Source: Chloroflexota bacterium
GTDB lineage: Bacteria; Chloroflexota; UBA4733
Direction: 5' to 3'
NCBI GenBank assembly: GCA_025980355.1
Contig: JAICXR010000268.1
Coordinates: forward strand, 1-5,305
Length of the DNA stretch: 5,305 bases
Positions within the stretch are counted from its first letter, which is position 1; each line of letters opens with the position of its first letter. This document shows, piece after piece, positions 1-5,305 of this stretch. The notes under the pieces are model-generated. The model did not search any database and was not told the DNA's origin. It was given only the letters and a program-made list of their open reading frames with translations. A program made the position numbers and the translations under genes.

Positions 1-16
1 CGATCGAATGCCGCGA

Positions 17-1120
17 TTATACCCAGCCAAAGGTCTGCCACAGGGCGTAAAAGAACGACGCCCAGAGAACATTCAAGATGCCCAGTGGCAATAGCACCAG
101 CCAGCCCAAACGCATCAAGCGGTCGTAGCGGATGCGAGGAAGGGTGGCCCGCAGCCACATGTAGCCGCACATGAAGAGGAACACCTTGAGGATGAACCAG
201 ACAACGCCCAGTATCGGGATTGTGCCGACCCACGGTCCTTGCCATCCGCCCAGGAAAAAGGTGGTGGCGATCGCACTGACCGTGATCATGTTGATGTACT
301 CGGCCAGGAAGAACATGCCGAAGCGCATACCGACATACTCGGTGTGGTAGCCGGCGCCCAGCTCGCCTTCGGCCTCCGCCAGGTCGAACGGCGCGCGGTT
401 CGTCTCGGCGATGCCGGCCATCAGGTAGACCAGGAAGCCGATCGGCGTCCGGAAGCAGTTCAGGGTCCAGATCTTGTCCTGTTGATTGACGATGTCCTGC
501 AGACTCAGCGAGCCGGTGAGCAGCAGCACGCCGACCAGGCCGAGGCCGAGCGCCAGCTCATAGCTGATCATCTGCGCCGCCGAACGGATGCCGCCCAGCA
601 GGGAGTACTTATTGTTCGACGACCAGCCGGCCAGGACGATCCCGTAGACCGTGATCGACGTGATCGCCAGGGTGAACAGGATGCCGACGTTGACGTCCAT
701 GAGCGCCAGCTCCACCGGGCGACCGCCGATGCTGAACGTCGGACCGATCGGGATGACGGCGAAGGCGAGCAGCGCCGTGACCACCACGATCAAGGGCGCC
801 AGGAAGTACATCGGGCGGTCGACGGTCGCCGGGACGACGTCCTCTTTGAAGAACAATTTGACCCCATCGGCGGCCGGTTGCATCAGGCCGAAGGGGCCGA
901 CGCGGTTCGGCCCGTAGCGATCCTGGAACCGCCCGATCAGTTTGCGTTCCAGCAACGTGGAGTAGGCGAAGCCGGTGACCAGGACCAACGCCAGGATGGC
1001 GGCGTAGATGATCGCTTCCACGACGACGAAGGTATCGACCGACGTCGCGCCGAGGACGGCGCCCACCAGAAAAGAGGGCGTCAGGAAGCCTGCGCCGTTG
1101 ACCAGCGTCTCCACCATCAC
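17..1120 (-). CDS. nuoH: NADH-quinone oxidoreductase subunit H (ND1 homologue, quinone-site membrane subunit)
   Basis: NuoH is the inner-membrane subunit joining the peripheral arm to the proton-pumping arm and lining much of the quinone cavity. The frame gives 367 residues from GTG 1120, 366 from ATG 1117 and 365 from GTG 1114. About eight membrane segments can be read, at roughly 33-55, 104-125, 143-165, 182-202, 222-239, 265-290, 299-321 and 336-360. Family signatures are intact: ERKLIGRFQDRYGPNRVG (58-75), GLMQPAADGVKL (78-89), SSNNKYSLLGG (167-177), ETNRAPFDLAEAEGELGAGY (239-258, with Glu249, Glu251 and Glu253 kept), and LRATLPRIRYDRLMRLGW (323-340). About 22 more residues precede the ERK motif than I recall for E. 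coli NuoH; part of this stretch (8-26) is hydrophobic and may be a short amphipathic segment. The gene starts at the nuoG stop, pointing to coupled translation. TAA ends it at 17, and the remaining 16 bases of the window contain no recognisable nuoI start. Confidence 0.97.
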   Translation of the reverse strand: MMVETLVNGAGFLTPSFLVGAVLGATSVDTFVVVEAIIYAAILALVLVTGFAYSTLLERKLIGRFQDRYGPNRVGPFGLMQPAADGVKLFFKEDVVPATVDRPMYFLAPLIVVVTALLAFAVIPIGPTFSIGGRPVELALMDVNVGILFTLAITSITVYGIVLAGWSSNNKYSLLGGIRSAAQMISYELALGLGLVGVLLLTGSLSLQDIVNQQDKIWTLNCFRTPIGFLVYLMAGIAETNRAPFDLAEAEGELGAGYHTEYVGMRFGMFFLAEYINMITVSAIATTFFLGGWQGPWVGTIPILGVVWFILKVFLFMCGYMWLRATLPRIRYDRLMRLGWLVLLPLGILNVLWASFFYALWQTFGWV

Positions 1121-1125
1121 TCCTT
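1120..1125 (-). promoter_or_regulatory. nuoH ribosome binding site overlapping the nuoG stop
   Basis: On the minus strand the sequence reads TAAGGAGTGATGGTG. The AAGGAG core begins inside the nuoG TAA (1126-1124). It is followed by three successive in-frame candidate starts: GTG 1120 (overlapping the last G of the core), ATG 1117 (2 bases after it) and GTG 1114 (5 bases after it). ATG 1117 uses the best codon, while GTG 1114 has the most usual spacing; GTG 1120 is the least likely because it is part of the Shine-Dalgarno sequence. The arrangement suggests that ribosomes finishing nuoG re-initiate on nuoH. Confidence 0.7.
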
Positions 1126-3418
1126 ATGCCTTCGTCCCGGCGCCGGCAGCGACCGCCGTCGATTCCGCCGCCGGCTCCTCCACGTAGAGGAACGGCGTCC
1201 CGGCGTGCTTGCGATCCGGCACCGGCCACTGGATGCCCTTGGCGCCCACCCGCCCGTAGGTGACGCCGGCGTAGATCGGCACAGTTGCCGCAATTTCCAC
1301 CATCACCTCCGCCGCGCTGCCGTAGTAGAAGCGCCCGCCCAGCCGATTGGCCAGGTCGCTGACGATCTGCCAGCCCGGAAGGATATCACCCCGGACGACG
1401 GCCGCCGGTCGGATGCGCTGGATGCGCCGCTCAAGATTGGTAAAAGTCCCATCTTGTTCGGCGTAGGAAGCGGCCGGCAGCACCACGTCGGCGCCCTTCG
1501 CCGTCTCGGTCAGGACGATGTCCTGGACCACCAGGAAGGGCAACTCGGCCAGCGCGTCGCGCGCTTCCTGGCCCCAGGAGGCGGGATCCTGCCCCGAAAC
1601 GTAGAGCGCCTGCAACCCGCCGTCTCGCGCCGCCGCCAGCATCTCTCGCGTGCCCCGCCCCGCCGTCGCCGGGAGCTCCGCCCCCCACGCCGTCCCGAGC
1701 GCCTGCCGCGCCACGGCGTCGGCGACGTCCTTGTGCCCGGGCAGCACGTGCGGCAGGACACCCATGTCGATGGTCCCCTGCGAGTTGCCGTACAGCGGCA
1801 GGCGGTTGAGCGCCGCCCCCGCCTTCCCGACGTTCCCGCTCAGGATCGCCAGATAGGCCAGAGGCAATACCGCCGCGGCGCCGGCCGCACTGTCCGCCCA
1901 GGATTCGCTGTAGCAGATCGCCGCCGGGCCGCCGTCCACCAACTGCGCCGCCACCGCGCTGATGGCGTCCTCGGCGACCCCGGTTTGCTGCGCCGCCGCG
2001 GCCGGCGTCGCCTGCGCCACCCATTGCTGCACCTGCGCGGTGAGGCCCGGGAAACGCTGCTCAGCTTCCGGCGCCACTTTGCCGGAAGCGATCAGGGCGT
2101 GCAGGAGGCCGTTGACCAGCGCCGCTTCGCTGCCGGCCTTGATCCGTAGCGCATGCTTGGCAATCTCGTCCAAGCGCCGCCCCTGCTCGGCGACCGTCAC
2201 CAGCGCACTCCCCTGCACCACCGCCTTGCGGATGCGCAGGTCCAACACCGGCTGCTCCAAGATCGGGTTGGCGCCGATCAGCAGGATCGTCTTCGCCAGC
2301 TCCAGCCCGTCAATGGAGCCCGTCGCCGCCCTGTAGCCGAATAATTCCTGCAGCGCAGCATCGCTGTCGCCCTGGTCCGGGCGCCGAGAATCGACATTAT
2401 TCGTGCCGACAACGGACCGCATGAACCGCTGGAACAGGTAGGCTTCCTCGTTCGTCTGCGTCGGCCCGCAGAGACCGCCGATCGCCTCCGCGCCGCGGTT
2501 CGCCTTGATCTCCGCGAACCGGGTGGCCACGAGGCTCAGCGCTTCCCGCCAGCTGGCGGCGACGAACTGGTCGCCCTTCCGAATGAGCGGCGTCGTCAGG
2601 CGATTGGAAGCATTGACGTAGTCGAACGTATAGCGCCCCGTATCGCAGAGCCAGCCGTCGTCCACCGGGTCATTGCGTCGGGACAGCACCCGCTTGATGG
2701 CACCCTCGCGGATGGTCAGCGACGTGTTGCAGCCCACCGCGCAATGCGGGCAGACGGTCGGGACGTTCTGGATATCCCAGGGTCGCGCCGCGAAGCGATA
2801 CTTGCTACTAGTCAGGGCGCCCACCGGGCAGATCTCGGTGATATTGCCCTGGAAGGGCGAATCCAGCGTGTGGCCCGGCGCCACGCCGATCTCCGACTCC
2901 ACCCCCCGATGGACCACGCCGAGGGCGTTGTCCTGGGCGATGTCGGAATGGAAGCGGACGCAGCGGTAGCACATGATGCAGCGCTCGCGATCCAGATAGA
3001 TGCGCTCGGAGAGTTGCAGCGGCTTGACGAAGTGCCGCTTCGGCTCGATGTAGCGGCTGACGCCGGGACCGAACTTGAAGGTGGTGTCCTGGAGCGGGCA
3101 TTCGCCGCCCTTGTCGCAGACCGGGCAGTCCAGCGGATGGTTGATGAGGAGCATCTCCAGCAGCGCCTTCTGCTGCTGCACGACCGGCGGCGTGTTGGTC
3201 CGCACGACCATGCCTTCGGCCACGGTGATCGCGCAGGCCGGGTTGAGCCCGCGCATCTTCTCGATCTCCACCAGGCACATCCGGCAGGCGGCGACGGGCT
3301 TCATCTTGTCGTGGTAGCAGAAGATCGGAATTTCGATGCCGATCGTCTTCGCCGCGTCGACGATCACCGTGCCCTTGGGCACATCGACGTCCTGGCCATC
3401 AATCGTGAGCTTAACCAT
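1124..3418 (-). CDS. nuoG: NADH-quinone oxidoreductase subunit G (75 kDa, N1b/N4/N5/N7)
   Basis: NuoG is the large Fe-S subunit that carries electrons from NuoF towards NuoI. It has 764 residues, near the length I recall for Thermus Nqo3 and shorter than E. coli NuoG. The N-terminal [2Fe-2S] ferredoxin domain has N1b ligands C34, C45, C48 and C62. His94, C98, C101 and C107 (H-x3-C-x2-C-x5-C) bind N5. C147, C150, C153 and C197 bind N4. C223, C226, C230 and C258 (C-x2-C-x3-C-x27-C) match the off-path cluster N7, which many complex I enzymes lack. From about residue 270 to 740 follows a molybdopterin-oxidoreductase-type fold (GANPILEQP, NSQGTIDMGVLP, GADVVLPAASYAEQDGTFTN), thought to be structural and cofactor-free in complex I. 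The last 20 or so residues are an Ala-rich, probably flexible tail. ATG 3418 is chosen because a strong GAGGAG lies 5 bases upstream and the protein starts at the expected ferredoxin strand. The stop TAA overlaps the nuoH translation signals. Confidence 0.97.
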   Translation of the reverse strand: MVKLTIDGQDVDVPKGTVIVDAAKTIGIEIPIFCYHDKMKPVAACRMCLVEIEKMRGLNPACAITVAEGMVVRTNTPPVVQQQKALLEMLLINHPLDCPVCDKGGECPLQDTTFKFGPGVSRYIEPKRHFVKPLQLSERIYLDRERCIMCYRCVRFHSDIAQDNALGVVHRGVESEIGVAPGHTLDSPFQGNITEICPVGALTSSKYRFAARPWDIQNVPTVCPHCAVGCNTSLTIREGAIKRVLSRRNDPVDDGWLCDTGRYTFDYVNASNRLTTPLIRKGDQFVAASWREALSLVATRFAEIKANRGAEAIGGLCGPTQTNEEAYLFQRFMRSVVGTNNVDSRRPDQGDSDAALQELFGYRAATGSIDGLELAKTILLIGANPILEQPVLDLRIRKAVVQGSALVTVAEQGRRLDEIAKHALRIKAGSEAALVNGLLHALIASGKVAPEAEQRFPGLTAQVQQWVAQATPAAAAQQTGVAEDAISAVAAQLVDGGPAAICYSESWADSAAGAAAVLPLAYLAILSGNVGKAGAALNRLPLYGNSQGTIDMGVLPHVLPGHKDVADAVARQALGTAWGAELPATAGRGTREMLAAARDGGLQALYVSGQDPASWGQEARDALAELPFLVVQDIVLTETAKGADVVLPAASYAEQDGTFTNLERRIQRIRPAAVVRGDILPGWQIVSDLANRLGGRFYYGSAAEVMVEIAATVPIYAGVTYGRVGAKGIQWPVPDRKHAGTPFLYVEEPAAESTAVAAGAGTKA

Positions 3419-3423
3419 GGGAT

Positions 3424-3429
3424 CTCCTC
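3424..3429 (-). promoter_or_regulatory. nuoG ribosome binding site
   Basis: GAGGAG is read on the minus strand, separated by five bases (ATCCC) from the ATG at 3418. It is the clearest Shine-Dalgarno sequence in the window and fixes the nuoG start. It lies in the 50-base gap (3419-3468) after nuoF, in which I see no other gene, hairpin terminator or convincing promoter. Confidence 0.8.
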
Positions 3430-3468
3430 AGAACGGTCGTGGGTCGGTTGTGGACGGACAATGAATCG

Positions 3469-4833
3469 CTACACCGCCGGTGTCAGGTCGGTGACGCCGA
3501 AGGGATGGTCACCGGCGGGGCATTTGCCCTCGCGAATATGGTACTCGAACTCCTCCGGCCAGAGCTTCAGCGCCCAGCGCACCGGCCAGGTGACGGAATA
3601 GCCGAAGGCGCACAGCGTCTTGCCTTCGATGTTGTTGCAGAGGTCCATGAGTAGCGACAAATCGTCCGGTCGCCCGGCACCATTGATCACCCGGCGGAGC
3701 GTCTTGTACATCCAGGCGCCGCCTTCGCGGCAGGGCGTGCACTCGCCGCAGCTCTCGTGGTGGTAGAAGTAGCTGATCTTGGAGAGGCAGTGCGGCACGC
3801 AGACGTCTTCGCTCATCACCGTCATGGACGCCGTGCCGAGGATGTAGCCAAAGCCCACCGCCGGCACATTGGCGAAGTCCATCCTGGTGTCCAACTGGTC
3901 AGCCGTCAACCAGGCGGACGTCCCGCCACCGGGGATCACGGCCTTGACCTTTTTGCCGCCCAGCACGCCGCCGGCCGCCGCGATCAGCTCCCGCACGGTC
4001 ACGCCCAGGGGCAGCTCATAGTTGCCCGGCCGGTTGACGTGCCCGGAGATCGAGAAGATCATGGGGCCGGTGCCCGCCGGCCCCGGTCCGGCCGGGGCCG
4101 GGTTGCCGATCTTGGCGTACTCCTCGCCACCCATCTTCAGGATGAAGGGCAGGTTCGCGACGGTCTGGACGTTCTGCATGACGGTCGGCATGCCCCAGGC
4201 GCCGCCGCCGACGGTGGTCGGGAAGTACGGCGGCTTGAGGCGGGTGATGCCGCGATAGCCGTTCAGGCTCTGGATCAGCGCCGTCTCTTCCCCGCAGATA
4301 TAGGCGCCGGCGCCGCGATAGACGTCCGCCTCCAGGTCGTAGCCGCTGCCGAGGATATTCTTACCCAACAGGCCGCGGTCGTAGGCGGCGTTGATGGCGG
4401 CCGCCATCCGCTCCGCCCCCAGCCCGAACTCGCCGCGCAGATACAGGAAGATGCGGTGCGAGTTGACGGCATAGGCGCAGAGCATCGCCCCTTCCAGGAC
4501 GAGGTGCGGGTCCTCCTCCACGAGAAAGCGGTCGTGGCAGGTGCCGGGCTCGGACTCGTCGCCGTTCACCACCATGTAGCGCGGGTACTTCGGATCGGGG
4601 GGCAGGGTACCCCACTTCATCGCCATGGGGAAGCCGGCGCCGCCCCGCCCGCGAATGCCCGACTTCTTCACCTCATCGGTGATCGCTTCGCGGGAAATCC
4701 CGCCGCCGATGGCGCGCTTCCACTGCTCATACCCGCCGCTCTTCAGGTACGAGTCGAGGGTCCAGGCCCCCGCCTTGCCCAGGTTGGCGGTGAGCATCGG
4801 CGTAAAATCGGGTGCAGCCTCCATCGTTACCAT
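3469..4833 (-). CDS. nuoF: NADH-quinone oxidoreductase subunit F (51 kDa, NADH/FMN-binding, N3)
   Basis: NuoF oxidises NADH through FMN and passes electrons to [4Fe-4S] cluster N3. With the ATG at 4833 it has 454 residues, normal for the family. Motifs in order: glycine-rich FMN loop RGRGGAGFP (61-69) then MKW; NGDESEPG (90-97), the NADH/FMN acidic loop; RGEFG (133-137); GAGAYICGEETALIQS (174-189), the first 51-kDa signature with Gln188 where Glu or Asn is usual; a segment around 216-225 matching the conserved NNVET region but reading QNVQT; a Pro/Gly/Ala-rich insert at about 244-257; the SLBB-like part beginning SISGHVNRPG (261-270); and ESCGECTPCREG (360-371), with C362, C365, C368 and distal C408 as N3 ligands. 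An open frame continues upstream to 5025 but overlaps nuoE and is not family-like. ATG 4833 follows the nuoE stop closely; ATG 4824 is an alternative within a duplicated junction. The stop is TAG. Confidence 0.97.
   Translation of the reverse strand: MVTMEAAPDFTPMLTANLGKAGAWTLDSYLKSGGYEQWKRAIGGGISREAITDEVKKSGIRGRGGAGFPMAMKWGTLPPDPKYPRYMVVNGDESEPGTCHDRFLVEEDPHLVLEGAMLCAYAVNSHRIFLYLRGEFGLGAERMAAAINAAYDRGLLGKNILGSGYDLEADVYRGAGAYICGEETALIQSLNGYRGITRLKPPYFPTTVGGGAWGMPTVMQNVQTVANLPFILKMGGEEYAKIGNPAPAGPGPAGTGPMIFSISGHVNRPGNYELPLGVTVRELIAAAGGVLGGKKVKAVIPGGGTSAWLTADQLDTRMDFANVPAVGFGYILGTASMTVMSEDVCVPHCLSKISYFYHHESCGECTPCREGGAWMYKTLRRVINGAGRPDDLSLLMDLCNNIEGKTLCAFGYSVTWPVRWALKLWPEEFEYHIREGKCPAGDHPFGVTDLTPAV
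4077..4101. repeat. 10-bp GC inverted repeat inside nuoF
   Basis: The arms CCGGCCCCGG (4077-4086) and CCGGGGCCGG (4092-4101) are perfect reverse complements around a five-base loop (TCCGG). A further GGGGCCGG at 4063-4070 can instead pair with 4077-4084 across a six-base loop, so the two stems exclude each other. All of this lies inside the nuoF frame and encodes the Pro/Gly/Ala-rich insert at about residues 244-257. There is no U-run after it in the transcript direction, so it does not look like an intrinsic terminator. Confidence 0.85.
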
Positions 4834-4838
4834 CGTTA
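4821..4838 (-). repeat. perfect 9-bp tandem duplication at the nuoE/nuoF junction
   Basis: Minus-strand TAACGATGG occurs twice head to tail (4838-4830 and 4829-4821) with no mismatch. Each copy contains a TAA and an ATG. The first copy supplies the nuoE stop (4838-4836) and the nuoF ATG at 4833; the second supplies an alternative in-frame ATG at 4824, and its TAA is out of frame for nuoF. Since the unit is nine bases, it adds exactly three codons (Met-Val-Thr) to the nuoF N-terminus without disturbing the frame. Confidence 0.9.
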
Positions 4839-5305
4839 TTGCTGCACCCTTTCCGTGGCGTCGGGAAGTTTGCCGATTTCCGGCCCCGGCACCGGGCCCG
4901 TCGGAAAGCGCGTGGCGAGCTCGCGCAACTGGTCGAAGATCTGGTCGACCTTCTCCTGGGTCAGGTTCTCGAAGTAGCGCTGGTTGACCTGCATCATCGG
5001 CGCCCAGGAGCAGGCGGCGAGGCACTCAATCGTCGGGCGGAAGGTGAACATCCCGTCGGACGTGGTGCCTTCATGCGCCTCGTGGTCGTCTCCGTCGCCA
5101 TCAAGGCCCAGCTTGGTCTGCACGTACTTCGCCAGCGTGTCCGCCCCGCGCAAGGCGCACGGCAGGTTGATGCAGACCTCCACCAGGTACTTCCCCCAGG
5201 GGTCGGTGTGGACCAGGCTATAGAAGCTGGCGACCTGGAAAACGTCGGTGGCGTGAAGGTCCAGCACTTCGGCGATCACGTCGATGCCCTCTTCGCTGAG
5301 GTGGC
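4836..5305 (-). CDS. nuoE: NADH-quinone oxidoreductase subunit E (24 kDa, [2Fe-2S] N1a), 5'-truncated by window edge
   Basis: This is the thioredoxin-like [2Fe-2S] subunit of complex I, which sits beside NuoF in the cytoplasmic NADH-oxidising arm and carries cluster N1a. 155 codons are visible. The frame stays open to the window edge (first full codon at 5303-5301), so the GTG at 5279-5277 is an internal valine, not a start; the missing N-terminus is probably a few tens of residues. Counting from the first visible codon, the four cluster ligands are C44 and C49 (C-x4-C, in VCINLPC) and C94 and C98 (C-x3-C, in ECLAAC), followed by the family-typical APMMQVN. The helical part before them (IAEVLDL, then VASFYSLV) also fits. 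An acidic, His-containing stretch at visible residues 68-78 lies between the two ligand pairs and looks longer than usual. The TAA stop (4838-4836) lies two bases before the nuoF ATG, so translation is probably coupled. Confidence 0.96.
   Translation of the reverse strand, partial: HLSEEGIDVIAEVLDLHATDVFQVASFYSLVHTDPWGKYLVEVCINLPCALRGADTLAKYVQTKLGLDGDGDDHEAHEGTTSDGMFTFRPTIECLAACSWAPMMQVNQRYFENLTQEKVDQIFDQLRELATRFPTGPVPGPEIGKLPDATERVQQ
4847..4854 (-). promoter_or_regulatory. possible nuoF ribosome binding site, weak
   Basis: The purine run GGAAAGGG on the minus strand lies inside the 3' end of nuoE, 13 bases before ATG 4833 and 22 before ATG 4824. The spacing is long even for the first ATG, so this site is tentative. 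It favours 4833 over 4824, and nuoF may rely mostly on re-initiation from the nuoE stop two bases upstream. Confidence 0.35.

Noticed and set aside
239..2149. A 636-codon open frame on the plus strand, antisense to nuoH and nuoG
   Set aside because: Its product is rich in Arg, Asp, Gln and His with no recognisable domain, and it crosses the boundary of two well-supported genes. It is what GC-rich third positions produce on the opposite strand.
2130..2700. NuoG C-terminal half as a true molybdenum enzyme such as a formate dehydrogenase
   Set aside because: The ferredoxin domain with N1b, N5 and N4 ligands, the 764-residue length and the position between nuoF and nuoH mark it as NuoG, whose molybdopterin-type domain is not known to hold the cofactor.
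3419..3468. nuoF-nuoG gap as a terminator, promoter or small gene
   Set aside because: There is no stable hairpin with a U-run and no recognisable -35/-10 pair. Apart from the nuoG ribosome binding site nothing stands out.
2744..3601. A 285-codon plus-strand open frame antisense to the nuoG 5' part and the nuoF end
   Set aside because: No convincing ribosome binding site or domain. It covers the Fe-S ligand region of nuoG, whose conservation explains the DNA.
4077..4101. The GC hairpin in nuoF as an intrinsic terminator
   Set aside because: It sits inside an intact frame and is not followed by a U-run in the transcript direction.
3757..4977. A 406-codon plus-strand open frame antisense to nuoF and nuoE
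   Set aside because: It has the same low-information composition, no family resemblance and full overlap with conserved coding sequence.
4834..5025. Upstream extension of the nuoF frame by 64 codons into nuoE
   Set aside because: The extension is out of frame over the conserved C-terminal part of nuoE, does not resemble NuoF, and the 454-residue form already has the normal family length.
5277..5279. GTG as the start of nuoE
   Set aside because: The frame remains open upstream to the window edge with plausible NuoE residues (HLSEEGID), so this is an internal Val codon of a truncated gene.

Overview
The window is one continuous, densely packed piece of a bacterial respiratory complex I (NADH:quinone oxidoreductase, nuo) operon, all transcribed from the minus strand. 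Read 5'->3' on that strand, it holds the C-terminal part of nuoE (cut by the window edge at 5305), complete nuoF, complete nuoG and complete nuoH. It stops 16 bases after the nuoH stop codon, where nuoI would be expected but is not seen. The order E-F-G-H is the standard bacterial order.

Layout: nuoE 4836-5305 (partial), a 2-base gap, nuoF 3469-4833, a 50-base gap, nuoG 1124-3418, then nuoH starting at or within a few bases of the nuoG stop and ending at 17. No stretch longer than 50 bases lacks a gene. There is no sign of a promoter, terminator, RNA gene, mobile element or CRISPR array, as expected inside an operon.

The genes work together. NuoE, NuoF and NuoG form the peripheral NADH-oxidising arm. 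NuoF binds NADH, FMN and cluster N3; NuoE carries the [2Fe-2S] cluster N1a; NuoG carries N1b, N4, N5 and a full ligand set for the extra cluster N7. NuoH is the membrane subunit that anchors this arm and forms much of the quinone cavity. All the Fe-S ligand cysteines and histidine expected for these subunits are present, so the complex looks functional.

Organism: the DNA is strongly GC-rich with GC-rich third positions, which also opens long meaningless frames on the opposite strand. A 764-residue NuoG with N7 ligands, and the general flavour of the proteins, suggest a GC-rich bacterium outside the Proteobacteria with a 14-subunit complex I. Chloroflexota (for example a Thermomicrobia-like lineage) is a guess from memory of protein style, not something shown here.

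I see no new biological system. The points worth a second look are small: a perfect 9-bp tandem duplication of the nuoE stop/nuoF start junction, a Pro/Gly/Ala-rich insert in NuoF encoded by DNA with mutually exclusive GC hairpins, several substitutions in normally conserved NuoF cofactor-site motifs, and a stack of three possible start codons for nuoH.
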